A DNA stretch of 64,000 bases, taken from the NCBI GenBank assembly GCA_016930935.1, contig JAFGFT010000075.1, positions 1 to 64,000 of the forward strand, given 5' to 3'. The position numbers were made by a program, and so were the translations under genes. This DNA is from Dehalococcoidia bacterium. GTDB lineage: Bacteria > Chloroflexota > Dehalococcoidia > GIF9 > AB-539-J10. This document shows positions 1 to 8,130 of this stretch, one piece after another (position 1 is the first letter of the stretch; every line of letters starts with the position of its first letter). The notes below the pieces were generated by a model. The model was not told the DNA's origin, did not search any database, and saw only the letters and a program-made list of their open reading frames with translations.

Positions 1-1
1 C

Positions 2-289
2 ATCGTTCTCATGCCACTCCTCATCATCGCACTGTTCTACGGCTACACTGCCCTGCTGGGACACCACATGCTGGTGCTCGATATCGGCACGTTCTTCGTA
101 TCTGTCTTCTTGAGCCAGTGTGTGAGCTACCGACTGCTCACATCCGATGAACGCAGTCCCGCCGCCAACCTGTCCGCAGCCATGCTTGTAGTCGTATTCT
201 CCATCCTGTTCGTCATATTCACGTTCGTCACGCCGCACGTCGGCCCCTTTCAGGACGGCCCCAGCGGCATGTACGGCATCCTTCGCTGA
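2..289 (+). CDS. C-terminal part of a small membrane protein (DUF6512-like)
   Basis: The reading frame is open to the left edge of the window, so the true start is probably outside and only the last 95 or so residues are present. An ATG at 11 is internal to the open frame and has no ribosome binding site. The visible part has three hydrophobic stretches, a conserved-looking GHHMLVLDIGTFF segment and a C-terminal GPSGMYGI motif. This pattern resembles the DUF6512 family of integral membrane proteins, whose function is unknown; that assignment is from memory. It lies on the same strand as, and about 90 bases before, the molybdopterin oxidoreductase, so it may share its transcript. Confidence 0.6.
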   Translation: MVLMPLLIIALFYGYTALLGHHMLVLDIGTFFVSVFLSQCVSYRLLTSDERSPAANLSAAMLVVVFSILFVIFTFVTPHVGPFQDGPSGMYGILR

Positions 290-380
290 ATCGTTGCGAA
301 CCAACAGACCACGACGCCACCCATCGCATTTGACACGCCTCGCATCCGACCATACCCTTCCGCAAATGGAGGTGGGCAGG

Positions 381-1058
381 ATGAAGCTGACGCTATCAGT
401 CACAAGCATTGTGACTTTGACTATTGTGACAATCCTCGTGATTGGATGCGCGATTCCTCCACCCGCACCACCTGATGTGGGAGAATTGCCGGACTCGGAG
501 ATACGAGAGTATCAAGGAGAGAACCTGGGTTCAATCGACGACTTCCGCGAGAACTCTATCTCCGGTCCCCAGTACGTTGACGTGTCAAAGTACGTTCTGA
601 CGGTACACGGCCTTGTTGAGAATGAGAAGACATACAGCTACGACGATGTGGTCGCAGCGCATGACAAGTACAAGAAGGTCGTCACGCTGGATTGCGTGGA
701 GGGATGGAGTGTGAAGCTGTTGTGGGAAGGCGTCCTCATCAGTGATATTCTCGACGAGGTCGGTGTGTTGCCAGAAGCGAAGGTCGTCATCTTCAGGTCC
801 TATGACCATTACAGCACCTCGTTCCCACTGGACTACCTTTACGACAACGACATCCTCATGGCTCACAAGATGAACGAAGTGCTGATACCGCCAGAACGAG
901 GCTTCCCCTTCCAGGTTGTGGCCGAGAGCAAGTGGGGCTACAAGTGGATAAAGTGGGTGAACGAGATAGAGTTGTCTGACGACGAGACCTACGAGGGGTA
1001 CTGGGAGCAAAGAGGTTACTCCAATATTGGCGATACTGAAGGACCGATGTTCAGCTAG
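381..1058 (+). CDS. Molybdopterin-dependent oxidoreductase lipoprotein (sulfite oxidase/YedY fold)
   Basis: A 225-residue exported protein. I chose ATG 381 because GGAGGT lies 7 nt upstream; the frame stays open to a TTG at 294 but that extension looks like non-coding leader. The N-terminus is a hydrophobic helix ending in a lipobox (VIGC), so it should be anchored on the outer face of the membrane. The oxidoreductase molybdopterin-binding domain is recognisable by TLDCVEGWS, which carries the cysteine that ligands molybdenum in the YedY/MsrP group, and by the downstream RSYDHYSTSFPLDY and GFPFQVVAESKWGYKWIKW segments. The next gene, 7 nt on, is a small haem-ligand-bearing membrane protein, so the pair resembles MsrP-MsrQ: a periplasmic Mo enzyme fed by a membrane cytochrome b. 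The substrate is not predictable. Confidence 0.85.
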   Translation: MKLTLSVTSIVTLTIVTILVIGCAIPPPAPPDVGELPDSEIREYQGENLGSIDDFRENSISGPQYVDVSKYVLTVHGLVENEKTYSYDDVVAAHDKYKKVVTLDCVEGWSVKLLWEGVLISDILDEVGVLPEAKVVIFRSYDHYSTSFPLDYLYDNDILMAHKMNEVLIPPERGFPFQVVAESKWGYKWIKWVNEIELSDDETYEGYWEQRGYSNIGDTEGPMFS

Positions 1059-1064
1059 GTTGCG

Positions 1065-1325
1065 ATGAGCAGACGAACGCTACTGAGAGTGATTCACTGG
1101 TCGCTTCTTGTGCTGGCGATTCTGGTCGTGGTCACGGGGCTCGGCATCACGGAGTACCGCATCGTTGAGGCGCTGACTTTCGGACTTCTGGGCAAGGCCC
1201 TTGCGTTCAAGCTGCACCTCTGGATATGGGTGCCGTTCCTCGTGCTGCTGGCGGCGCACGTGGCCCTCACGTCGAAGGCCATGAGGCGTCTCACGCGGAA
1301 ACGTGACAGCGACAGGCCGTCATGA
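1065..1325 (+). CDS. Small cytochrome b-like membrane protein, partner of the Mo oxidoreductase
   Basis: An 86-residue protein with two membrane helices (about residues 10-32 and 45-70) and a basic C-terminal tail. Histidines sit inside or at the edge of both helices: IHW in the first, and LHLW plus AAHVALT in the second. This is the arrangement expected for axial ligands of b-type haem in short cytochrome b561/DUF4405-like subunits. It starts at ATG 1065, 7 nt after the stop of the molybdopterin oxidoreductase, and very likely passes electrons to it from the quinone pool. It is shorter than MsrQ, which has about six helices, so it may work as an oligomer. Its last bases overlap the convergent gene on the other strand. 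Confidence 0.65.
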   Translation: MSRRTLLRVIHWSLLVLAILVVVTGLGITEYRIVEALTFGLLGKALAFKLHLWIWVPFLVLLAAHVALTSKAMRRLTRKRDSDRPS

Positions 1326-3056
1326 GATGGCGCGCAACCACTCAGCGAGAGGCCATACCTGCGGTGGCAGCGCCTTTCGAGAGCTGAATTCATAGATGCC
1401 ATCACCGGCCACAAGTCGTGCCGAACCGGGTGTCACGCTCAATTCCAGCGAGGAGTCCGGCTGTCTCGCATGGAATACGTTGGCCAGCAGGAGTGCCTTC
1501 TCAACTCCATCGCCACGCCCGTAGTTCCATACCTCATCCGGCTGGGCCAATCTGCCAGGCCCATCATAGATAGACAGGTCCGGCAAGGACCGCACGAAGT
1601 CAACCAGGTCGGCGTCAGTCATCTCCTGCGCGGCACTAATCGATACGGGATTTCTCTCCATCGCCGCAAGGAGGAACGGCCACGGGTCAGCGCGATTGAG
1701 GTCACGGTAGGCATAGAACGCAAGGTCGGCCACCTGATTGCGGGCGCGGACCGATTCCAGGCGGGCCACTATCTCCTCTCTCTCCATGCCGGAAGAGATG
1801 CCAAGTGGCTCGACATCAGCCCCGCGGCGCTTCGAAGCCATGTCCGGCACTCTAGGACTCACATGGCAGAATGCGTTGAGCGCATCGATAGCCACTGAGC
1901 CCTCTTCGCAATCATGGCCTAGTTCACGCTTCAAGCGCACAACGTCCTCAGGCTTCTCACAGTCTATCTTGTTCTCACGTATGAAAGTCTCGAAATCGTT
2001 GAGCACGATACGACGTGGCAACGGCGTCGCCAGATACTCTTCCGCGTCGATCTCGTCAAGCAGTTTCGCCCGCGTCCGGTCGCTGAGTCGATACGGACCG
2101 CCGTGCTCATAGAAGAAGGCACGCTCTGCGGGAATGTAGTGGTCCACACCATGAACCGGCCAGCGAACCTGGAAACAACACTGGAACTCTCGATTGTGGC
2201 GCAGGAAGCTGACCACTATCTCTTCACTGATGGGCGTCCTCAGATAGCTGTGAAGACGTTCTGAAAAACGCGCGTATTCCGCCGGATCTATAGTCGCCTC
2301 GTCGTAGACCGCATGGACATGGCCCGTCTCATGGGCAACGATGGTAACTCTCTCATTCTCGAGCGCTCTCCGGGCCTGGGCCGACAGTGCGGTGCCATTG
2401 AACCACATGGCCTTCGTCAGAAGCCGCCTGTTGTTCGTGAGTATACCGTCATCAACATCCACGAAATTCTGAGAGTGCAGGGGCGTTGCCATCAGGAAGA
2501 TATCCTTCAGGGGTATTCCGGCAACGATGAACAGGGAAGCCGCATAGAGTGCAGCCAGAGACACACACTCCCCGGCACCGTTTCCGTATGCCGGCTTGTA
2601 CTTGAAGGCGTCCATTGCCTCCACCGTCTCTGTCTTCCAGTACGGAATGACGTCCCCTTCGTACTTATCCAGACCGAAATGGGTTCTTATGTCAATACTG
2701 AAGTAGTATCTATCGCCTTCATAGCCAAACAGCGCGTTGGACTGCGCGAGGGTATCAGCATCGATGAAGTCACTGAATCGGGCGAGTTCACGTTGCTTCG
2801 TAGTGAGTCCCCATGTATCGAGGTCGAGATTGAAGACATAGTGGTCCATGATGAACTGCTTCAGCCTGGAGATGCGCTTGTAGGGTTTCATCTTCTCGAT
2901 GCCGTCGAACCAGGAATCCTCGCGCCACCGCCAGATACGTGGCGACATTATGTTGGCCAGAAGGAGGCTATACATCAACTCGGGGAAGATGAATACCTCC
3001 ATGTCAGAAAGGGTAACGGCGGAAGACCTTCGCTCGAGTTCTCTTGTCCTGCTCAT
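1320..3056 (-). CDS. Large protein with transglutaminase-like Cys-His-Asp core, function unknown
   Basis: About 578 residues. I chose ATG 3056, with GGAG 5 nt upstream, over an ATG eleven codons earlier. There is no signal peptide or membrane helix, so it should be cytoplasmic. Residues about 155-205 contain GNGAGECVSLAAL, then PLHSQNF, then DVDDG, which is the Cys-His-Asp order and spacing of the transglutaminase/papain-like fold. About 40 residues later comes AHETGH, formally an HExxH zinc-site pattern, in a segment that may be another beta strand of the same domain. The C-terminal 200 residues look helical and match nothing I recognise. It lies downstream of the three small-RNA genes on the same strand, and its 3' end overlaps the convergent cytochrome gene by 6 nt. 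Confidence 0.6.
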   Translation of the reverse strand: MSRTRELERRSSAVTLSDMEVFIFPELMYSLLLANIMSPRIWRWREDSWFDGIEKMKPYKRISRLKQFIMDHYVFNLDLDTWGLTTKQRELARFSDFIDADTLAQSNALFGYEGDRYYFSIDIRTHFGLDKYEGDVIPYWKTETVEAMDAFKYKPAYGNGAGECVSLAALYAASLFIVAGIPLKDIFLMATPLHSQNFVDVDDGILTNNRRLLTKAMWFNGTALSAQARRALENERVTIVAHETGHVHAVYDEATIDPAEYARFSERLHSYLRTPISEEIVVSFLRHNREFQCCFQVRWPVHGVDHYIPAERAFFYEHGGPYRLSDRTRAKLLDEIDAEEYLATPLPRRIVLNDFETFIRENKIDCEKPEDVVRLKRELGHDCEEGSVAIDALNAFCHVSPRVPDMASKRRGADVEPLGISSGMEREEIVARLESVRARNQVADLAFYAYRDLNRADPWPFLLAAMERNPVSISAAQEMTDADLVDFVRSLPDLSIYDGPGRLAQPDEVWNYGRGDGVEKALLLANVFHARQPDSSLELSVTPGSARLVAGDGIYEFSSRKALPPQVWPLAEWLRAIS

Positions 3057-3183
3057 TCTTGCTCCATGCAACATTAGTGTAGGTGTCAAGAGACTATAGG
3101 AAGACGACAGCGATGAGTCAAACTACCACTATGGAGAAACCAACGGAAGCGAGCAACCTGCCTTCCGGCAGAAGCCCCAAGGC

Positions 3184-3342
3184 AAAAGAAAGGCCCCAAG
3201 CAGCCTTACCATAACGGGAGAGTGTACTGGTCCCTCCAGCTTCGGCCTTCCGAATCCTTCCACTTTGGAGGTTTCAGGATTCCTACAACCACCCGCCTTC
3301 GGTCATCCAGCCCCTCAATCCCAGGTTCGGTCACTTGGGGCA
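3184..3342 (-). ncRNA. Structured small RNA, copy 1 of a four-copy family
   Basis: Read on the minus strand there is a promoter TTGACA (3377-3372), a 17-nt spacer and TACTTT (3354-3349). The predicted start is near 3342. The RNA would begin with GCCCCAAGUGACC (3341-3329) and end with GGCUGCUUGGGGC (3205-3193), which pair with each other at 12 of 13 positions, followed by UUUCUUUU (3191-3184). In between, GAAUCC and GGAUUC form an inner stem closing a smaller hairpin, and UUCGG-type loops recur. The same layout is present three more times in this window with compensating base changes. No protein-coding frame here has a ribosome binding site. The overall shape, a rod closed by its own ends, recalls 6S RNA, but the sequence matches no family I know. 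Confidence 0.7.
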
Positions 3343-3593
3343 CCGATGAAAGTAACAAGGCATTGCAGTTCTGTCAAGACATGTCCAGCTTCGGCTCGGA
3401 TTATCGTATCCGATTTTCTCCAGGGTTTTCCAGCCTTTCTTCGTGAAAGAATCCCAAGCCATACCCGGGGCGGAAATGTGCAGAGGGGATACATGGGCAT
3501 TATCGATGATGTGAAGACAACAACAGGGAGCGGCAGGAATCATCAGTTGAATCGCTTGAATAGAGAAGAAAGGCTCTGCGGAGATATCAGCAC

Positions 3594-3751
3594 AAAAGAA
3601 ATGCCCCAAGTGGCCTGGCTACCGCTAGAATCTTGGCTTGAGTCCCTGGTCACTGACTGGCACATCCCGGTGACTTTTGTGGTCCCAGAATTCAACAGCC
3701 GCTACCTCGAGATGTCCAGCCTCACTATCTTTGGCTTGGTCACTTGGAGCA
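3594..3751 (-). ncRNA. Structured small RNA, copy 2 of a four-copy family
   Basis: Minus-strand promoter TTGACA (3786-3781), 17-nt spacer, TAGTTT (3763-3758); predicted start near 3751. The 5' end GCUCCAAGUGACC (3750-3738) pairs with the 3' end GGCCACUUGGGGC, allowing one G-U and one mismatch, and the RNA ends in UUUCUUUU (3601-3594). The 5' third (GACCAAGCC, GAGGCUGGA) can be aligned with copies 1 and 3, but the middle has diverged and would fold differently, for example GUCAC with GUGAC. Only the promoter, the terminal helix and the U-rich end are strictly kept, which suggests these are the selected parts. The stretch between copy 2 and copy 1 (3380-3590) holds no gene I can support. Confidence 0.68.
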
Positions 3752-3980
3752 CTGTGAAAACTAACAACTCACTTCAGTCCTGTCAAGCCATCCTTGGCTT
3801 TGACCAGCATACTCGCATGCGATTCTTTCCGATATTCCCTGCCACGGTGGGTATCGGCACCAGCTTGTGCCGCGAAAAGGAAGTGCTACAGGGAAGCCAG
3901 TCCGGCGGTCATGGCGAGCGGATACTAGATTGGAGAAAGCCTGGACCCGCGAAAAGACAACGCGGCGATTGAGCAATGAC

Positions 3981-4139
3981 AAAAGAAATGCCCCAAGTGG
4001 CCTCACATTAACGGGATCTTGGCTTGGTTCCCTCTTGCTTCGGCCTTCCGAGTCCTTCCTCATGAGAGGTTTCGGGACTCCACCAGCTACCGCCCTTCGG
4101 GTTTCCAGCCCTTCTATCCCTGCTTGGTCGCTCGGGGCA
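3981..4139 (-). ncRNA. Structured small RNA, copy 3 of a four-copy family
   Basis: Minus-strand promoter TTGACA (4174-4169), 17-nt spacer, TACTTT (4151-4146); predicted start near 4139. The 5' end GCCCCGAGCGACC (4138-4126) pairs with the 3' end GGCCACUUGGGGC, and a UUUCUUUU tail lies at 3988-3981. The internal hairpin is very clear here: GAGUCC pairs with GGACUC around CCUC-UCAU-GAGG. In copy 1 the outer stem is GAAUCC with GGAUUC, a compensated change. Upstream of the -35 box, copies 1 and 3 also share CCGAAGCTGGA and an A-rich GAGAAAATC block about 45 nt away, possibly an UP element. The membrane-protein gene ending at 4231 is immediately upstream on the same strand. Confidence 0.7.
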
Positions 4140-4230
4140 GGGTGAAAAGTAACAACACATTGCAGCCATGTCAAGCCCCCTCCAGCTTCGGACGCGACCT
4201 TCGCACAAGATTTTCTCTGATTTTTCTGCT

Positions 4231-4554
4231 CTACCGAAGTCTGCGCTCTCTCAACCAGGTTATCAGGGCTCCCACTACTCCGACAGCAAATAAGATGGGA
4301 CAGACGATAACGGCGATAATGAAGAAGACAGGCTCATCTGCATCAGGCATGTCGAGGAGTCTCACAAACACGATTGCATAGACGGCATTGTGAAGCAATA
4401 CGGACACGAAGAACCCTATGATTGAACCCGCTATCATCAGCACGAAGATGCGGAGTCGACCGGTCAACTTCCTCAAGCCCATACACAGGATTGCCGCGGC
4501 AACCACAACAGTGACGGGCCAGAAATCAATGACCGCACCAAATACTCCCGACAT
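4231..4554 (-). CDS. Small membrane protein of unknown function
   Basis: About 107 residues. The start at ATG 4554 is preceded by GGAGGAG with a good spacing; an upstream start would place that site inside the protein. Three or four hydrophobic helices cover nearly the whole length: FWPVTVVVAAAILCMGL, FVLMIAGSIIGFFVSVLL and FFIIAVIVCPILFAVGVVGALITWL. The protein ends in the basic tail RERRLR. I do not recognise a family. It is read in the same direction as the DUF4342 gene about 80 nt upstream and may share its transcript. The copy 3 small-RNA promoter lies just after its stop codon. Confidence 0.6.
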   Translation of the reverse strand: MSGVFGAVIDFWPVTVVVAAAILCMGLRKLTGRLRIFVLMIAGSIIGFFVSVLLHNAVYAIVFVRLLDMPDADEPVFFIIAVIVCPILFAVGVVGALITWLRERRLR

Positions 4555-4634
4555 GGCTTTCTCCTCCGGATGGCGCGGTCTCAATTCAGAGGACCGCGTT
4601 CATGAACAGCTTCGTCGCAAGGACCGCCTGAGGA

Positions 4635-4928
4635 CTACGCGCCTTTGTCAGCTACGTTCGCGCTGTCGCTCCGGGCATCATCCTCGTCAACTCTCTCAAT
4701 CTCCAGCGTACAGTACGTCACCAAGCCGGCAATAGCCCCTACCGCCGCCAGTATGGGTGCCCAGAACACGGTGGCCGCCACAACAGGAACGCCAAGCGTC
4801 AGCGGCACATCAACGAGCGTGCGGCCATTGTGGACGATGCGTACCTGCCGCACATTGCCTTCGTGAATCAGTTCCTTCATCTTGTCGACCAGTTGCCCTC
4901 CGGACACCGACACTTTCTCTTTGGACAC
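4635..4928 (-). CDS. DUF4342 domain protein
   Basis: About 97 residues starting at GTG 4928, which has GGGAGGT five bases upstream; a more distal start would run through this site. The central EGNVRQVRIVHNGRTLVDVPLT, a hydrophobic helix with GAIAGLVTYCTLEIER, and an acidic tail are the signature of DUF4342. This small-protein family is common in Firmicutes and Chloroflexota, and its function is unknown. The helix suggests membrane association. It is probably co-transcribed with the small membrane protein that follows. Confidence 0.8.
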   Translation of the reverse strand: MSKEKVSVSGGQLVDKMKELIHEGNVRQVRIVHNGRTLVDVPLTLGVPVVAATVFWAPILAAVGAIAGLVTYCTLEIERVDEDDARSDSANVADKGA

Positions 4929-5000
4929 AGCCACCTCCCTCATGATTCCACACAATCGTACAACGGAGCCAGCCGTGCCTGCGTCAACGGACTAGCGCGT

Positions 5001-5564
5001 CTAGCCGCCGGAATGGGGCAATCCGAGCCAGCGGGGAGTCCGTCCCAGGTAGTCTGCATACGTCTCTCCGTATCGTTCGACGCAGTCAGCTTCCTCACTT
5101 TCTGCATTGGACGCGTGAAGCACGAACATCGCTACGGCATATGCGGCAAGCAACACCGAAGACGAGGCCACTGCAGCCCCTGCAAACATCACCACTTCGC
5201 CAACATACAGAGGGTGTCGAGAAAACCGATACGAGCCGTTCACAATAGGCCGATTCAGGTCGGGCCAGGCGAGCATCGCCCGTACGGCAGACCCATAGAA
5301 GCAGAATCCGACGAGAGCAATCGTCATGCCAATGTAGAACCACGGCGCTCCCACCCGCAGGGGAAGGAACAGAGCATAGACAAACCCCGCAAGGAAGAGA
5401 AGCCACACCGCAGTACGTCTCCTTCTCTGCTCCACGGTCGGTTCGCCCGAATTGAGCAATCTCAAGACATCAGGCCGGAAATGCCTGAGCAAAGGCATCG
5501 GTAGCCAGTCAAGTAGAAAGAACAGCCACGCGTTGAGAATCCCGAGTCCCAGTTGCGGTTCCAT
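5001..5564 (-). CDS. Isoprenylcysteine carboxyl methyltransferase-family membrane methyltransferase
   Basis: A 187-residue integral membrane protein with about five helices. The C-terminal half has the family hallmark GSYRFSRHPLYVGEV, followed by a hydrophobic helix and then a glutamate-containing segment (NAESEEADCVERYGETYADYLGRTPRWLG). These form the S-adenosylmethionine and substrate pocket in the ICMT/PEMT group. Bacterial members methylate lipids, quinone or isoprenoid carboxylates, and the actual substrate cannot be read from sequence. It stands between glnA and the DUF4342 gene on the same strand; a strong hairpin separates it from glnA. Confidence 0.82.
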   Translation of the reverse strand: MEPQLGLGILNAWLFFLLDWLPMPLLRHFRPDVLRLLNSGEPTVEQRRRRTAVWLLFLAGFVYALFLPLRVGAPWFYIGMTIALVGFCFYGSAVRAMLAWPDLNRPIVNGSYRFSRHPLYVGEVVMFAGAAVASSSVLLAAYAVAMFVLHASNAESEEADCVERYGETYADYLGRTPRWLGLPHSGG

Positions 5565-5680
5565 CTCTCCAATTCCCTCTCAGTCTCATATTTGCCAGAG
5601 CAGACGACAGGTCAATCACGGAAAGGAATGCTTCCACCGTGACACCGCACGAGACTCACCATTCACGTGTAAGGCGCCCT

Positions 5681-5709
5681 CGGACCTCGCTCCTGAGGAG
5701 CGAGGTCCG
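5681..5709. terminator. Perfect 13-bp hairpin after the glutamine synthetase gene
   Basis: CGGACCTCGCTCC, a TGA loop and the exact complement form a perfect 13-bp stem. It lies 50 bases downstream of the glutamine synthetase stop (minus strand) and upstream of the methyltransferase gene. It is not followed by a T run on either strand, so it could be a weak or factor-assisted terminator, or an mRNA-stabilising structure. Confidence 0.5.
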
Positions 5710-5759
5710 GCTGTGCAATTCCGTATGCGTGCCAGCCAATCAGGCGGTCCGGCAACCAA

Positions 5760-7313
5760 CTACGGACACAAGATGTATTCTTCTATGAGTTTCGATATCT
5801 CCTCGTAGTTGCCCTGTACACGCTCGACCAGGCCATCGTCGTTGAACGCTTTCAGCCTCGCAACTGTCTGGTCGATGACCGCCGCAGGAAACACGCCATC
5901 GCGCTCGTATATTTCGCGGTCGTTCAGCAGAGCCGCCGAAGACTCCACACAGGAAGTGGGAAGGTGAGGCAGGCTGTCACGTAACGCCTCCTGACCCTCA
6001 GCGAAGATATTCACACCGACGTACCGCTTCGCCGCGACATCCAGTGCGTTGGCCATGGTCAACCCATGGCGTGCCGCGACCGCCAGTCCTGCCAGGAGGA
6101 GATAGATGTTGGCGGAGCCGTCCGGACTGCGCACCTCTACCGTCTGGCTTCCTCCGTGCACGGGGCAATCCGCAATCTGCTGCGGATTGGCGTCCTTCGC
6201 CATATCCTTCAAGTTCAGCCAGCCAAGGGGCACACGTACAAGGGCGGACCGATTGCGGTCACCCCAGCATACATTGGTCGGAGCCTCCTGGTGAGGAACA
6301 AGTCGCAGGTAGGATGTTGGCACCATATTACCGAAGGCGGTCAGCGACGGCGCAAGAGAGACATAGCCTGCAATGGCCTTCTTCGCTGTCTCGCTCAATC
6401 CCCCTCCCTCGGTCATGACGCTCTGGCCATCCCTCAACAGCCTGGTATGCACATGCATGCCGTTTCCCGCATGACCCGGCACAATCTTGGGAGCGAATGA
6501 AACCGTGACTCCTTCCTGGCAGCCAAGCATACGCAGCATCCACATCGAGATCAGCAATTGGTCCGCAGCATCCTCCAGCGGGGTCAACGCCAGCTCAATC
6601 TCATGTTGCTCCATCTCGCGACCGTTTTCAGTGATGTTTCCAACCTCGGAGTGGCTGTACTTCACCTTCACGCCGGCACGGGCGAGTGCGCGCATGGCCT
6701 CTGTACGAAGTACATCACCCCGGCAGAAGGGCGAGGACTCGTGATAGCCTCGCTGGGGCTTCACAGGGTAGTGATGGCTGTCATCGAACATTACGTAGTA
6801 CTCAAGTTCCCCGAGAGCATCCATGGTGAATCCCGTCTCTCGCTTCAGCGCGTTGTGCGCCGTATGCAACACGTTTTCAGGAGCCGCCGCGAGCCGCTCT
6901 CCGGTACTCGTGTAGTACGTGCACAAGACATCAAGCGTGGGATACTGCGTGAACGGATTTCGGAACGCAGTCTTGTACCGGGGCACTACATACAGGTCGC
7001 TCGAAGAAGGGTCGACGAAGGGAAGAAGACTCGAACCATCCACACGCTCCCCCTCTGAAAGCAATCGGTCGATGCCCGCCTCGTCAGTAACTACGAAGCT
7101 GAGTGTCTTGAGCCGACCGTCACCACCGACGTGCCGAAACTGCACGAACTGGATATCGTTCGCCTTGATGTAGCGTACGAGATCCTCCTTTGTGAATTCT
7201 GCCTGGGGCTTGTCAAGAAATCGGACAATCTCGTGTGCGTTGCCGTTAGAAAGGTATGACATAGCCTTATTTCCGAAGACCTCCTTGTGTAGATTGAGGA
7301 TTCGGGTCGGCAC
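5760..7313 (-). CDS. Glutamine synthetase family protein (GlnA type)
   Basis: A 517-residue protein if started at GTG 7313 (AGGTAGGT directly upstream), or 500 residues from ATG 7262 (AAGG only 2 nt upstream); the first is slightly preferred. The N-terminal beta-grasp part (IQFVQFRHVGGDGRLK) is followed by catalytic-domain landmarks: LEYYVMFD, EMEQHEIELA with metal-binding glutamates, GHAGNGMHVH (ATP/metal site), CWGDRNRSALVRVP, and VEVRSPDGSANIYLLLAGL with the substrate arginine. It would ligate ammonia, or another amine, to glutamate using ATP. The usual adenylylation-loop tyrosine context is not obvious, and the gene stands alone, without ammonium transporter or PII. A gamma-glutamyl-amine synthetase role is possible. 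Confidence 0.85.
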   Translation of the reverse strand: MPTRILNLHKEVFGNKAMSYLSNGNAHEIVRFLDKPQAEFTKEDLVRYIKANDIQFVQFRHVGGDGRLKTLSFVVTDEAGIDRLLSEGERVDGSSLLPFVDPSSSDLYVVPRYKTAFRNPFTQYPTLDVLCTYYTSTGERLAAAPENVLHTAHNALKRETGFTMDALGELEYYVMFDDSHHYPVKPQRGYHESSPFCRGDVLRTEAMRALARAGVKVKYSHSEVGNITENGREMEQHEIELALTPLEDAADQLLISMWMLRMLGCQEGVTVSFAPKIVPGHAGNGMHVHTRLLRDGQSVMTEGGGLSETAKKAIAGYVSLAPSLTAFGNMVPTSYLRLVPHQEAPTNVCWGDRNRSALVRVPLGWLNLKDMAKDANPQQIADCPVHGGSQTVEVRSPDGSANIYLLLAGLAVAARHGLTMANALDVAAKRYVGVNIFAEGQEALRDSLPHLPTSCVESSAALLNDREIYERDGVFPAAVIDQTVARLKAFNDDGLVERVQGNYEEISKLIEEYILCP

Positions 7314-7550
7314 ACCTACCTATAGCAGGTTCTGGGAGCCAACCTGCGGATTGCAGTACGAAATGATGCATTGTACAACCGCACCCGCAGTCATTTGCAA
7401 TAGGCTGAGAGTTGCAGGTCGCGCCACACCAGGCCCAAACGCAACTTGAAGGACGCCACACCATAACGGTACGATTGACACAGCATCGAATCGAAATCGC
7501 AGGCCGCGAGCAAATGCCGCGCGCATCCAATCCGCAGGAGGAACGAAAAC

Positions 7551-8117
7551 ATGAAGGCAATCGGAATCGTTGGCAGCCCGCGAAGAGGGGGCAACACGGA
7601 GATTCTGACGAACCATGCCCTCAAGGCCCTGGCTGAAGAAGGCATCGAGACTGAACTGATACCCCTGGCAGGTCTGAACATCCACGGGTGCACAGGATGT
7701 CTGGCATGTTGGAATGCCGAGATGTGCTCAATCAAGGATGACATGTGGCCCATCTACGAGAAGATGAAGGAAGCGGACGGCATCATCATATCGACCCCGG
7801 TGTATTTCAGTTCAGCGACCGCCCTGGTCAGAGGACTCATGGAAAGAGCCGGCTACGTTTCTCAGAAGAATGGACGGACGCTCAAGGGGAAGGTCGGTGG
7901 TCCGCTGGTTGTGGCGCGTCGTGGCGGTCACAACTTCACCAAGGCACAGATGGATTTCTGGTTCCACATCCTTGAGTTCACCATGCCCGGCGCAGTCTAC
8001 TGGAACATGGCGTTCGGGAGGGAAAAGGGTCAGGTACTTGAAGACCAGGAAGGTCTGGACACTGCCTGGAGTTTCGCCAAGAACATGGCGAACGTGATGA
8101 AGAAGATGAATGCGTAG
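7551..8117 (+). CDS. NADPH-dependent FMN reductase / flavodoxin-like protein
   Basis: A 188-residue protein from ATG 7551, with GGAGG 9 nt upstream. The N-terminus GIVGSPRRGGNTE is the phosphate-binding loop for FMN. CTGCLACWNAEMCSIKDDM provides the Cys-rich segment typical of the iron-sulfur flavoprotein/NADPH-dependent FMN reductase group, followed by ADGIIISTPVYFSS and the loop after it. Three cysteines (CxxCxxC) could bind a cluster or be redox-active. The 237-base gap upstream holds imperfect inverted repeats and no gene. It stands alone between minus-strand genes, so it probably has its own promoter. Confidence 0.85.
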   Translation: MKAIGIVGSPRRGGNTEILTNHALKALAEEGIETELIPLAGLNIHGCTGCLACWNAEMCSIKDDMWPIYEKMKEADGIIISTPVYFSSATALVRGLMERAGYVSQKNGRTLKGKVGGPLVVARRGGHNFTKAQMDFWFHILEFTMPGAVYWNMAFGREKGQVLEDQEGLDTAWSFAKNMANVMKKMNA

Positions 8118-8130
8118 CAGCCGCGCTGCG

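Noticed and set aside
294-380. N-terminal extension of the Mo oxidoreductase from TTG 294
   Set aside because: A better start at ATG 381 has GGAGGT and gives a proper lipoprotein signal peptide.
3265-3972. 235-codon frame across the small-RNA cluster on the plus strand
   Set aside because: It runs through two RNA promoters, terminal helices and U-rich ends on the other strand and is not conserved between copies; no ribosome binding site.
3184-4174. CRISPR array or IS copies in the repeated intergenic region
   Set aside because: Repeats are about 160 nt, diverged, with promoters and RNA-like folds; there are no short identical repeats with spacers, and no transposase.
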